The notes below the pieces were generated by a model. The model was not told the origin of the DNA. It searched no databases and worked only from the letters and a program-made list of their open reading frames with translations. The position numbers and the translations under genes are program-made. A stretch of DNA of 40,307 nucleotides from Paracoccaceae bacterium (GTDB taxonomy: Bacteria > Pseudomonadota > Alphaproteobacteria > Rhodobacterales > Rhodobacteraceae), in NCBI GenBank assembly GCA_024742575.1, contig JANSYF010000032.1:1-40307 (forward strand), in the 5' to 3' direction. Each line of letters starts with the position of its first letter. The first letter of the stretch is position 1. This document shows positions 33,654 to 40,307 of this stretch, in pieces.

Positions 33654-34295
33654 CTAAATCTTACGGACCTTCTTACCTGCACTGCGCCCGCCCATACGGG
33701 GCGCCGCAATTTTCGAAGCAGCGTCTAGGCCTTCTTCTGCGGGTCGACCCTTAACACAGTTGACGTATCGCAAAACGTCGGTTGGTGTCCATGTCATAGT
33801 GTGGTTATCCGCATAGTCAGACAGTTGCGGGTTTCCATTTCCCCTTGCACTCATGTAAAGGTAGACTCGAGCGGCTTGCGCCCAACCTGGGGCGAAAATC
33901 TGTGAACTCACTTCGGGCAGGTTGTAGGCATGGTGCGATGAAAGCAAGCCAATCTGGCTATCGCAGCCACATGCCTTAAGGAAGGTGGCAACGGCCCAAG
34001 AACAGTTCTGTCCGCTGGCGCTATAGCAACTATTGGGGTTGTTCTTAAAGGCCTGCCACCATTTGATGCCTTTGCCCTCATCGTTACCGTGTATTGTGCG
34101 CGCCCAATCCGCGCAACGTCCTTCGTTGTGTACGTCAGTTTCATAGTCGGGCATGGCCTGGCCTGGCAGGCGTCTGCTCCAATCCGCACCGTCTCCGGGC
34201 CACCACGATACGTATTCACCGCCGCCACTGCTGATCTTCGCGGCTGCGTGTCCAATTCCGTCTGCTCCCGGCTGCCAAATATAAACCGTAATCAT
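33654..34295 (-). CDS. Unrecognised protein with possible permuted-papain Cys/His pair
   Basis: 213 residues, no signal peptide. I do not recognise a named family with confidence. H16 in IGHAAAKI, the EYVSWWPG strand (27-34), and C98 in NCSWAVATFLKACG recall permuted NlpC/P60 or LRAT-like folds, where His comes first and an NCS/CS helix later; other Cys residues are at 61, 90 and about 108-110. This would be a cysteine hydrolase or acyltransferase, by inference only. The C-terminus is basic (GGRSAGKKVRKI). ATG 34295 follows GAAGG. GC content is lower than the flanks. It neighbours a lipase, so both may act on envelope substrates. Confidence 0.6.
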   Translation of the reverse strand: MITVYIWQPGADGIGHAAAKISSGGGEYVSWWPGDGADWSRRLPGQAMPDYETDVHNEGRCADWARTIHGNDEGKGIKWWQAFKNNPNSCYSASGQNCSWAVATFLKACGCDSQIGLLSSHHAYNLPEVSSQIFAPGWAQAARVYLYMSARGNGNPQLSDYADNHTMTWTPTDVLRYVNCVKGRPAEEGLDAASKIAAPRMGGRSAGKKVRKI

Positions 34296-34553
34296 TTAGG
34301 TACCTTCGTAATTAACTCATCAAAATTTGGCCAAGAACAAATTGCATAGGACGTCAAAGACCTTTTAATTCAGCAAAGTCCCGGCGTAAGTGAAACAACT
34401 GTACAAAAAAATCAGTGCCAGCCAAGAAAAACTTTGGCGTTCAATATGCTGAGAAATTTTTACGGTATCATCGGGAACAAGTAATCAGACGCAAATACTC
34501 TGTCCAAAGACAACATTTAAAGAGTGTAAGGAAAGCCTGCACTCTAGCCGTGC
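34296..34553. other. AT-rich gene-free stretch
   Basis: About 258 bases of AT-rich sequence with no credible gene, promoter pair or strong hairpin. A frame from 34415 has no binding site and runs into the next gene's antisense strand. Confidence 0.45.
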
Positions 34554-34985
34554 TCAGACGCTTTGCGCGTCACATGTGTCGAGCATTGTGTCGATGCTGT
34601 CAAAGGGCAAACCCAGTGCGACAAGAGCATGATCTTCGCTTTCCACCACGATTGCGACCACGCCGCTTTCCGGCGTCCATCCGTTCTTGCCCATATTTGC
34701 AGCATGTAACCCGATTGGAGAATTCGCCAGATACACCATGAAGGTTTCGATGCCCTGTCCGGCCATCGTTTCGACCTTCTGCGCCTGAATTTCCATGAAT
34801 TTCGCGTAATCGCGGTCAATGTCCGTCAATCGGGTCAAATCGACCAGATGACGCAGACCTGGTCCGGCCAACGGATGTTTTGCGAACTCACCAAGTGCTT
34901 GTGCCGTCTCACTTACCAACATAGCGCCTGTGTACCTCACGTACACGAGGTTATGTTCGGCGATGATTTGGACGGTGATGGGCAC
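34554..34985 (-). CDS. Small hypothetical protein, possibly SpoIIAA/STAS-like
   Basis: 143 residues, cytoplasmic. The first half (IAEHNLVYVRYTGAMLVSET near 8-27, then HLVDLTRLTDIDRDYAKFM near 46-64) has the strand-helix pattern of SpoIIAA-like/STAS-type proteins in alphaproteobacteria, but no phosphorylated Ser site is obvious. Start is GTG 34985 (PITVQII), with no strong binding site. Function unknown. It lies upstream of the NCS protein, same strand, with 258 bases between, and 60 bases after mmsA. Confidence 0.62.
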   Translation of the reverse strand: MPITVQIIAEHNLVYVRYTGAMLVSETAQALGEFAKHPLAGPGLRHLVDLTRLTDIDRDYAKFMEIQAQKVETMAGQGIETFMVYLANSPIGLHAANMGKNGWTPESGVVAIVVESEDHALVALGLPFDSIDTMLDTCDAQSV

Positions 34986-35045
34986 TGGACTCTTACGATA
35001 AGGGGCGGAATACTCCGCACCTTATGCTATTATTTTTGATGCAAA

Positions 35046-36545
35046 TCAATCCATTGCCTTGAAGTTGAATTCGCCGCCTTCCTTGATCCCCGATGGCCAA
35101 CGCGAGGTGATCGTTTTGGTGCGGGTGTAGAACTTGAAACTATCCGGACCATGCTGGTTCAAATCGCCAAACATGGATTTTTTCCAGCCGCCGAAGGTGT
35201 GATACGCCAGCGGCACAGGGATCGGCACGTTGATGCCCACCATGCCGATGTTCACGCGGTGTGCGAAGTCACGCGCGGTGTCGCCATCGCGGGTAAAGAT
35301 TGCGGTACCGTTGCCGTATTCGTGGTCCATCGCCAGCTTAAGCGCTTCTTCGTATGACCCAGCGCGCACCGTGGACAACACAGGCCCAAAAATCTCTTGC
35401 TTGTAGATATCCATGTCTGGTGTGACGCGGTCAAAAAGGTGCGGACCAACAAAGAACCCGTCTTCATATCCCTGAAGTTTGAAATCGCGGTTATCGACGA
35501 CAAGCTCTGCACCCTGATCGACACCTGACTGGATAAGACCAAGAATGCGCTCCTTGGCTTCGCGGGTCACGACCGGGCCGAAATCCACATCGTCGCCATC
35601 GGTGTAGGGCGCAACACGCAGTTTTTCGATCCGGGGCACCAATGCGCCGATCAAACGATCTGCGGCTTCGTCGCCAACCGGCACCGCGACCGAAATCGCC
35701 ATGCAACGTTCGCCGGCTGCGCCATAACTGGCACCGATCAGCGCGTCTGCTGCTTGATCCATATCGGCGTCCGGCATGACGATAAGGTGGTTCTTTGCAC
35801 CACCAAAGCACTGCGCGCGTTTGCCGTTCGCGGTGGCGCGGCTGTAGATATACTGCGCAATTGGGGTCGACCCCACAAAGGACACACCCTGAATGATCTC
35901 GTGGTCCAGCAGCGTATCAACCGCTTCCTTGGTTCCGTTCACAACTTGGAACACACCTTTGGGCAGGCCTGCCTCGACAAACAGTTCCGCCAACATCAGC
36001 GGAACCGACGGGTCACGCTCGGACGGTTTGAGAACAACCGCGTTGCCGCAGGCAAGGGCAGGGCCAACGTGCCAAAGTGGCATCATGGCCGGAAAGTTGA
36101 ACGGCATGATTGATGCGACAACACCCAGCGGCTGACGCATGGAATACATGTCGATGCCGGGGCCTGCGTCATCTGTGTATTCACCCTTGAGCATTTGCGG
36201 GGCGCCGATGCAGTATTCGATCACTTCTAGACCGCGCTGAAGGTCACCCTTGGCGTCTGGGATCGTCTTGCCATGCTCACGGCTCAGTGCCTCGGCCAGC
36301 ACGTCCATATCGCGGTTCATCAGCGCGACCATCTTCATCATCACGCGCGCGCGCTTCTGTGGGTTGGTGGCACCCCACGCGACCTGCGCCTTGGCCGCGT
36401 CTTCGACGGCGGCCGACACTTCGGCGGGTGTGGCCAGCGGCAGTTTCGCCTGAACCTCACCGGTGGCCGGGTTATAAACGTCACCAAAATTTCCCGACGT
36501 GCCTTTGACCTGCGCGCCGTTGATGAAATGGGTAAGCTCTTTCAT
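35046..36545 (-). CDS. mmsA: Methylmalonate-semialdehyde dehydrogenase (CoA-acylating)
   Basis: A 499-residue aldehyde dehydrogenase that converts methylmalonate semialdehyde to propionyl-CoA, last step of the valine branch. MPFNFPAMMPLWHVGPALAC near 147-166, the GSTPIAQ motif near 225-231, and the catalytic Cys in GAAGERCMAIS near 278-288 are in place; the Cys context is that of MmsA. I chose ATG 36545 (MKELTHFING), preceded by GGGAGA; the longer frame from 36773 covers the LysR gene. It is separated from mmsB and its partners by about 3.5 kb, and is divergent from the LysR gene. Confidence 0.94.
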   Translation of the reverse strand: MKELTHFINGAQVKGTSGNFGDVYNPATGEVQAKLPLATPAEVSAAVEDAAKAQVAWGATNPQKRARVMMKMVALMNRDMDVLAEALSREHGKTIPDAKGDLQRGLEVIEYCIGAPQMLKGEYTDDAGPGIDMYSMRQPLGVVASIMPFNFPAMMPLWHVGPALACGNAVVLKPSERDPSVPLMLAELFVEAGLPKGVFQVVNGTKEAVDTLLDHEIIQGVSFVGSTPIAQYIYSRATANGKRAQCFGGAKNHLIVMPDADMDQAADALIGASYGAAGERCMAISVAVPVGDEAADRLIGALVPRIEKLRVAPYTDGDDVDFGPVVTREAKERILGLIQSGVDQGAELVVDNRDFKLQGYEDGFFVGPHLFDRVTPDMDIYKQEIFGPVLSTVRAGSYEEALKLAMDHEYGNGTAIFTRDGDTARDFAHRVNIGMVGINVPIPVPLAYHTFGGWKKSMFGDLNQHGPDSFKFYTRTKTITSRWPSGIKEGGEFNFKAMD

Positions 36546-36576
36546 GATCAGTCTCCCTTTTGCGGGCATCATAGCC

Positions 36577-36630
36577 TTGCAAAAATGCTGGGCAAAGAGG
36601 CAATATCCCAAACACGTTTTGCAAAAATGC
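36577..36630. promoter_or_regulatory. Duplicated TTGCAAAAATGC sites between mmsA and lysR
   Basis: The 12-base sequence occurs at 36577-36588 and 36619-36630, 42 bases apart (about four helical turns). In the second copy it extends to TTTGCA-AAAA-TGCAAA, a perfect palindrome (36618-36633). The arrangement fits paired LysR-type binding sites. Confidence 0.6.
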
Positions 36631-36642
36631 AAAGGTTTCGAC

Positions 36643-37545
36643 ATGCAAAGCTGGGATGACCTGCGAATTTTCCTGTCCGTGGCACGCAATGAAACGCTGT
36701 CCGGGGCGGGCAGGGCGCTGCGCATGGATGCGGCCACTGTAGGGCGTCGGGTGGCGCGGCTAGAGGAAACCATTGGACAAGCGCTTTTTGTGAAAAGCCC
36801 ACAAGGCTACACCCTGACCGAAGCTGGCACGCGGCTGATCGACCACGCCGAACGCGCAGAACAAGCAATGCAGGGCGCAAGCTCGGTCCTGACAGGTGAC
36901 GCGGGCACATTGACCGGGCAGATCCGTATCGGGGCGCCGGACGGGTGCGCGAATTTTGTGCTGCCGCGGGTTTTTGCAGATCTGTCCAAAGCAAATCCCG
37001 ACCTTGATTTGCAGATCGTCGCCTTGCCGCGCGTGGTGAACCTGTCGCGGCGCGAGGCGGATATGGCGATCACCGTCAGCCCGCCCACCGCATCACGGCT
37101 GTCGTTCCAGCGTATCACAGATTACAAATTGCACCTTGCAGCCAGTGAAACTTACCTGTCGACACGACCGCCTCTGACCTCTGTAACCGACCTGCGAGAT
37201 CACCGGATTGTTGGCTACATCCCAGATATGATCTTTGACAAGGAACTGGATTACCTCAGCGATCTGTCGCTTGAGCGTGTGGCGCTGGCATCAAACTCGG
37301 CATCGGTGCAAATCCAACTGCTGCGCCAACATGGCGGTATCGGCATAGCCCATGATTTCGCGCTGCCCTTTGCGCCCGGCGTGCACCGTGTTTTGACCGA
37401 CGCGCTGTCCTTTACACGCAGCTTTTACCTTGTGCGCCACGCCGAAGATCGCCGCCTTGACCGGATCACACGGTTCGCCAATGCGCTTGCGCAAGGCGTG
37501 CGCACCGAGGTGACGCGATTGGAGGCTCTACTTTCAGGTACTTGA
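36643..37545 (+). CDS. LysR-family transcriptional regulator
   Basis: A 300-residue LysR-type regulator. The winged helix-turn-helix is at residues 1-62 (MQSWDDLRIFLSVARNETLS, then ATVGRRVARLEE), followed by a periplasmic-binding-protein-like effector domain from about 90. I chose ATG 36643, with AAAGG upstream, as the protein begins like LysR-type proteins there; the longer frame from 36499 overlaps mmsA. It is divergent from mmsA and shares the intergenic region containing repeated TTGCAAAAATGC sites, so it likely regulates mmsA and itself. Ligand unknown, perhaps a valine intermediate. Confidence 0.9.
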   Translation: MQSWDDLRIFLSVARNETLSGAGRALRMDAATVGRRVARLEETIGQALFVKSPQGYTLTEAGTRLIDHAERAEQAMQGASSVLTGDAGTLTGQIRIGAPDGCANFVLPRVFADLSKANPDLDLQIVALPRVVNLSRREADMAITVSPPTASRLSFQRITDYKLHLAASETYLSTRPPLTSVTDLRDHRIVGYIPDMIFDKELDYLSDLSLERVALASNSASVQIQLLRQHGGIGIAHDFALPFAPGVHRVLTDALSFTRSFYLVRHAEDRRLDRITRFANALAQGVRTEVTRLEALLSGT

Positions 37546-37599
37546 CAGCACACGGGTCTGTGACGACGCTGTAATGGCACAGGGACCGGAGGACAGACC

Positions 37600-38034
37600 A
37601 TGCAAGTTCATCACATTCTCAAAAGCAAGGCCACCGATGCGGTTGTGACGGTGAAATCCGGCACGAGCATTGCGGACGTTGCAAAGATCCTGACCGAAAA
37701 GCGCATCGGCACTGTGGTTGTGTCGGACGACCAGCAGACCGCTTTGGGAATTCTGTCCGAACGTGACATCGTGCGCGAACTTGCAACTCGGGGGGCGTCT
37801 TGTCTGTCTGAAACAGCGGACAGCTACATGACCTCTAAACTGGTCACATGCAGCCGCAATGACGACGCCGACCATATTCTAAGCCAGATGACAGAAGGGC
37901 GGTTCCGCCACATGCCGGTGATCGAAGACGGCAAGCTGGTTGGTCTCATAACGATTGGCGATGTGGTCAAAGCCCGCTTGACCGAACTCGCGATGGAGCG
38001 GAACGCACTGGAAGGGATGATCATGGGTCACTGA
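37600..38034 (+). CDS. CBS-domain pair protein
   Basis: A 144-residue protein made of two CBS domains (about 8-65 and 74-132), with IADVAKILTEKRIGTVVVSD near 23-42 and FRHMPVIEDGKLVGLITIGD near 101-120. Such stand-alone pairs bind adenine nucleotides and regulate partners; the partner here is unknown. GGAGG precedes ATG 37600. It is codirectional with lysR and coaD. Confidence 0.9.
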   Translation: MQVHHILKSKATDAVVTVKSGTSIADVAKILTEKRIGTVVVSDDQQTALGILSERDIVRELATRGASCLSETADSYMTSKLVTCSRNDDADHILSQMTEGRFRHMPVIEDGKLVGLITIGDVVKARLTELAMERNALEGMIMGH

Positions 38035-38116
38035 CCCAGCGCGGGTCATCTACTTGAACTCCCTGCAGTTTTGATGCGAGACAGGGGCAAAACTGACGAC
38101 TTACGGGAGACTGCCC

Positions 38117-38617
38117 ATGCGCATCGGTCTTTATCCTGGGACATTTGACCCGATCACGATGGGCCATATTGACATCATCCGCCGAGCCTCGGCCTTTTTG
38201 GATCGGCTTGTCATCGGTGTTGCCATCAACCGCGACAAGGGACCGTTGTTCGATCTTGCCGAACGTGTCGCGATGATCGAGTCTGAATGCGTGTCTCTGT
38301 CCGAACAGACCGGGATCGAAATCGTGGTCCATCCGTTCGAGAACCTTTTGATTGACTGCGCCCGAGATGTGGATGCGACGATCATCGTACGTGGTCTGCG
38401 TGCGGTGGCGGATTTCGAATATGAATTCCAGATGGTCGGTATGAATCGTGCGTTGGACGATGGCGTTGAGACTGTGTTCCTTATGGCCGAAGCGCGGCAT
38501 CAGGCGATTGCGTCCAAGCTGGTCAAGGAAATCGCGCGATTGGGGGGCGACGTGTCTAAATTCGTCACCGCTCCGGTGCGACAGGCCTTGATCGAGAAAT
38601 TCGACCACTCAAAATGA
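38117..38617 (+). CDS. coaD: Phosphopantetheine adenylyltransferase
   Basis: A 166-residue nucleotidyltransferase of coenzyme A synthesis, making dephospho-CoA from 4'-phosphopantetheine and ATP. RIGLYPGTFDPITMGHIDII (2-21) holds the T/HxGH-type motif; VRGLRAVADFEYEFQMVGMN near 93-112 and ASKLVKEIARLGG near 134-146 are typical. Length is normal. ATG 38117 is preceded by GGGAG. Confidence 0.97.
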   Translation: MRIGLYPGTFDPITMGHIDIIRRASAFLDRLVIGVAINRDKGPLFDLAERVAMIESECVSLSEQTGIEIVVHPFENLLIDCARDVDATIIVRGLRAVADFEYEFQMVGMNRALDDGVETVFLMAEARHQAIASKLVKEIARLGGDVSKFVTAPVRQALIEKFDHSK

Positions 38618-38643
38618 TAAAAGCCGCGCAGTGATGCGCGGCT
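38609..38643 (-). terminator. Rho-independent terminator between coaD and the DUF1127 gene
   Basis: AGCCGCGC (38622-38629) pairs with GCGCGGCT (38636-38643), 8 bases perfect, loop of 6. On the minus strand it is followed by TTTTATCATTTT, so it ends the DUF1127 transcript; it may also stop coaD transcripts from the other side. Convergent genes share it. Confidence 0.82.
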
Positions 38644-38671
38644 ATATCCTGAATTAACGCTTTTGCGTTGA

Positions 38672-38836
38672 TTAGCGGCCGTAAACGGCTTGTGCTGCAA
38701 TCTTCTCGGCGTCGCCGGGATAAATGTCCAAATCCAGCGCCACATCAAGCGGCATCATCCGGATTTCCTGAACAGTGCGGTTATACGCGGCCCGCTTGTT
38801 AAGACGGTCCCGCAGGGAAGACATAAGATGGGCCAT
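38672..38836 (-). CDS. DUF1127-domain small protein
   Basis: A 54-residue protein of the DUF1127 (YjiS-like) family, widespread in alphaproteobacteria. MAHLMSSLRDRLNKRAAYNR begins it, then ...EIRMMPLDVALDLDIYPGDA and the C-terminal VYGR. The longer frame from 38968 has no binding site; ATG 38836 has GGAAAGGA before it. Roles linked to RNA turnover and phosphate or stress response have been reported for family members in other alphaproteobacteria; here the role is unknown. Confidence 0.88.
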   Translation of the reverse strand: MAHLMSSLRDRLNKRAAYNRTVQEIRMMPLDVALDLDIYPGDAEKIAAQAVYGR

Positions 38837-38979
38837 GGTCAGTCCTTTCCTTGCTCTATGGTCCTGTGCTGGCAGTTTGTTTGCGCTACCAGCCACAGGA
38901 TTGAAGATAGTCATGCTGCGCCGCAGCGCAACTGACAGGCGGGAAAAGCCGCATTGCGTCTCGTGCAAGGGTCGAACGG

Positions 38980-39014
38980 AAAAGGCCGGACAGAACCGCC
39001 CGGCCTTTATTTTT
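38980..39014 (-). terminator. Rho-independent terminator of gap
   Basis: AAAGGCCGG (38981-38989) pairs with CCGGCCTTT (39000-39008), 9 bases perfect. On the minus strand it ends CCGGCCTTTT and on the plus strand TTTATTTTTTACC, so it could stop both directions. It lies 21 bases past the gap stop. Confidence 0.85.
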
Positions 39015-39034
39015 TACCGACTGGTTAAGCCTGA

Positions 39035-40036
39035 TCAGATCAGCTTGCCCATCGCAACGGCGGTGTCTGCCATGCGGTTCGAAAAGCCCCATTCGTTGTC
39101 GTACCAGCTGAGGATGCGAACCATATTGCCATCCATCACTTTGGTTTGATCTGTGTGGAAAATCGACGAATGCGGGTCGTGATTGAAATCCGATGACACC
39201 AGCGGCTTGTCCGTGTACCCCAGAACACCCTTAAGCGGACCATTGGCAGCAGCGCGGATCGCGTCGTTGATTTCTTCGACGGTGGTGTCGCGCGACGCGG
39301 TAAAGGTCAGGTCCACAACAGAAACGTTTGGTGTCGGCACACGGATCGCAACACCATCCAGCTTGCCGTTCAGTTCCGGCAGCACCAGACCCACGGCTTT
39401 GGCCGCCCCGGTGGAGGTCGGGATCATGCTAAGTGCTGCGGCGCGGGCGCGGTAGAGATCCTTGTGCATCGTGTCGAGCGTCGGCTGGTCGCCGGTATAG
39501 GAGTGGATCGTCGTCATGAAACCACGTTCGATACCGATGGCGTTATTCAGCACATAAGCGACCGGGGACAGGCAGTTCGTGGTGCAGGACGCGTTCGACA
39601 CAACGATATCGTCCGCCGTCAGGCTGTCATGGTTGACGCCGTAGACGATGGTCTTGTCCGCGTCCTTGCCCGGTGCCGAGATCAGAACCCGGCTTGACCC
39701 GTTGTCGAGATGTGCCTGACAGGCCTCTTTGCTGGTAAAGATGCCGGTGCATTCCAGAACAACATCCACGTCCGACCATGGCAGATCGGCAGGATTGCGG
39801 ATCGCTGTGACCTTGATTGGTCCACGACCCACGTCAATGAAATCTTCGCCGGTCGTCACTTCGACCGGAAAGCGGCCATGCACACTGTCATATTGCAGCA
39901 GATGCGCATTGGTTTCCACCGGACCCAGATCGTTGATCGCGATGACCTCGATATCGGTGCGGCCGGATTCGATGATCGCACGCAAAATATTGCGGCCGAT
40001 GCGGCCAAATCCGTTGATGGCGACTTTGGTGCTCAT
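39035..40036 (-). CDS. gap: Glyceraldehyde-3-phosphate dehydrogenase, type I
   Basis: A 333-residue NAD-type GAPDH of glycolysis/gluconeogenesis. The N-terminal [12 protein letters not shown] (4-15), the catalytic ASCTTNC with Cys near 151, and the [13 protein letters not shown] near the end are clear. Aspartate follows the second strand near 34 (INDLG), consistent with NAD. ATG 40036 is preceded by GAGGG. Position downstream of a small membrane-protein gene is one I recall from other rhodobacteria. Confidence 0.97.
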   Translation of the reverse strand: MSTKVAINGFGRIGRNILRAIIESGRTDIEVIAINDLGPVETNAHLLQYDSVHGRFPVEVTTGEDFIDVGRGPIKVTAIRNPADLPWSDVDVVLECTGIFTSKEACQAHLDNGSSRVLISAPGKDADKTIVYGVNHDSLTADDIVVSNASCTTNCLSPVAYVLNNAIGIERGFMTTIHSYTGDQPTLDTMHKDLYRARAAALSMIPTSTGAAKAVGLVLPELNGKLDGVAIRVPTPNVSVVDLTFTASRDTTVEEINDAIRAAANGPLKGVLGYTDKPLVSSDFNHDPHSSIFHTDQTKVMDGNMVRILSWYDNEWGFSNRMADTAVAMGKLI

Positions 40037-40088
40037 TGGGATGCCCTCACTGGTTCGGACAGAAAGTTCTGCCGGGTTCCGTTACCGC

Positions 40089-40117
40089 TAACAAACAGAA
40101 CTCAACGAAGCTGTCAA
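40089..40117 (-). promoter_or_regulatory. Putative gap promoter
   Basis: On the minus strand TTGACA (40117-40112) and TTGTTA (40094-40089), 17 bases apart, point toward gap. The -35 is perfect, the -10 is poor. CAGAA-AG-TTCTG at 40060-40071 is a small inverted repeat downstream. Confidence 0.45.
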
Positions 40118-40137
40118 GCAAACGTGCGGCCGTCAGG

Positions 40138-40281
40138 TCACCGCCAAAAGGCCAACCACTCAAGAAGGTCGATCCATTTCGTGGCAAGAAACATGAACCC
40201 GTTGCCGCCTGTCAGGAAGGCGTCAATCGCCAGCCCACCCAGAACCGCCAAGCCCAAACCGATGGCGAGTGTATTGGTCAT
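40138..40281 (-). CDS. 47-residue predicted membrane protein
   Basis: A short frame upstream of gap: MTNTLAIGLGLAVLGGLAID, then AFLTGGNGFMFLATKWIDLL, then EWLAFWR and TGA at 40140-40138. It has one hydrophobic helix (4-20), a short glycine turn, and an amphipathic/aromatic tail with several Trp and Leu, ending in WR. I recall small proteins of this kind with a similar AFWR end next to gap in Rhodobacteraceae, but cannot check it. ATG 40281 has AGG upstream. Function unknown. Transcribed in the same direction as gap, 101 bases away. Confidence 0.7.
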   Translation of the reverse strand: MTNTLAIGLGLAVLGGLAIDAFLTGGNGFMFLATKWIDLLEWLAFWR

Positions 40282-40307
40282 GTCGCCTGTGCCCCTCTGC
40301 TCGTGCG

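Noticed and set aside
36546-36773. 76-codon N-terminal extension of mmsA
   Set aside because: Covers the lysR gene and control region; ATG 36545 has a good binding site and gives the usual N-terminus.
1-40307. CRISPR arrays, tRNA, rRNA, prophage
   Set aside because: No regularly spaced repeats, no cloverleaf candidates noticed, no phage structural genes.

Overview
The window looks like a chromosomal segment of a marine-type alphaproteobacterium, most likely the Roseobacter group of Rhodobacteraceae. Three things suggest this: the gene content (agl alpha-glucoside operon, mms valine cluster, DUF1127 protein, Hint/anchor-L protein), an alphaproteobacterial SOS box of the form GTTC-N7-GTTC before uvrA, and intergenic palindromes followed by a TATTT...AAG tract that recur in Roseobacter intergenic DNA. 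The species cannot be named from the sequence. No rRNA, tRNA or CRISPR array was seen.

Left edge (1-1925): the 3' tail of an IS630-type transposase, a 355-base gene-free stretch, an orphan LuxR-type regulator whose phospho-acceptor Asp is Glu, and a PagL-like lipid A deacylase with the catalytic His/Ser/Glu in the right spacing.

Galactoside region (1936-13606): an iclR-ATPase pair points left. A long tight operon points right: periplasmic binding protein, two permeases, GH4 alpha-galactosidase-type enzyme, SDR sugar dehydrogenase, dgoK, dgoA, SMP-30 lactonase and GH42 beta-galactosidase. Together they would import galactosides, release galactose and degrade it by the De Ley-Doudoroff route to pyruvate and glyceraldehyde-3-phosphate. 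Galactonate dehydratase is not in the window. The SDR has Asn at the catalytic Lys position.

Glucoside region (13603-23617): lacI-type aglR, a GH1 beta-glucosidase and glk run left. aglEFGAK (alpha-glucoside ABC transporter plus GH13 alpha-glucosidase) runs right. Two near-identical CCAAAGCGCTTTGG operators lie in the shared control region. The two sugar blocks meet tail to tail at GH42/glk with a 4-base overlap.

Right part (23618-40307): SOS-controlled uvrA; a Hint-domain protein; valine catabolism (mmsB, 3-hydroxyisobutyryl-CoA hydrolase, isobutyryl-CoA dehydrogenase, and about 3.5 kb further on mmsA with a divergent LysR regulator). Between the two valine blocks sit a YbdK-like ligase, a lipase, an unrecognised protein with a possible permuted-papain Cys/His pair, and a small hypothetical protein. 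Then come a CBS-domain protein, coaD, a DUF1127 protein, gap and a 47-codon membrane protein.

Nothing here is clearly a new multi-gene system. The points most worth checking are the SDR active-site change, the phospho-site change in the LuxR regulator, the lipase/NCS-protein insertion in the valine locus, and the Hint protein.
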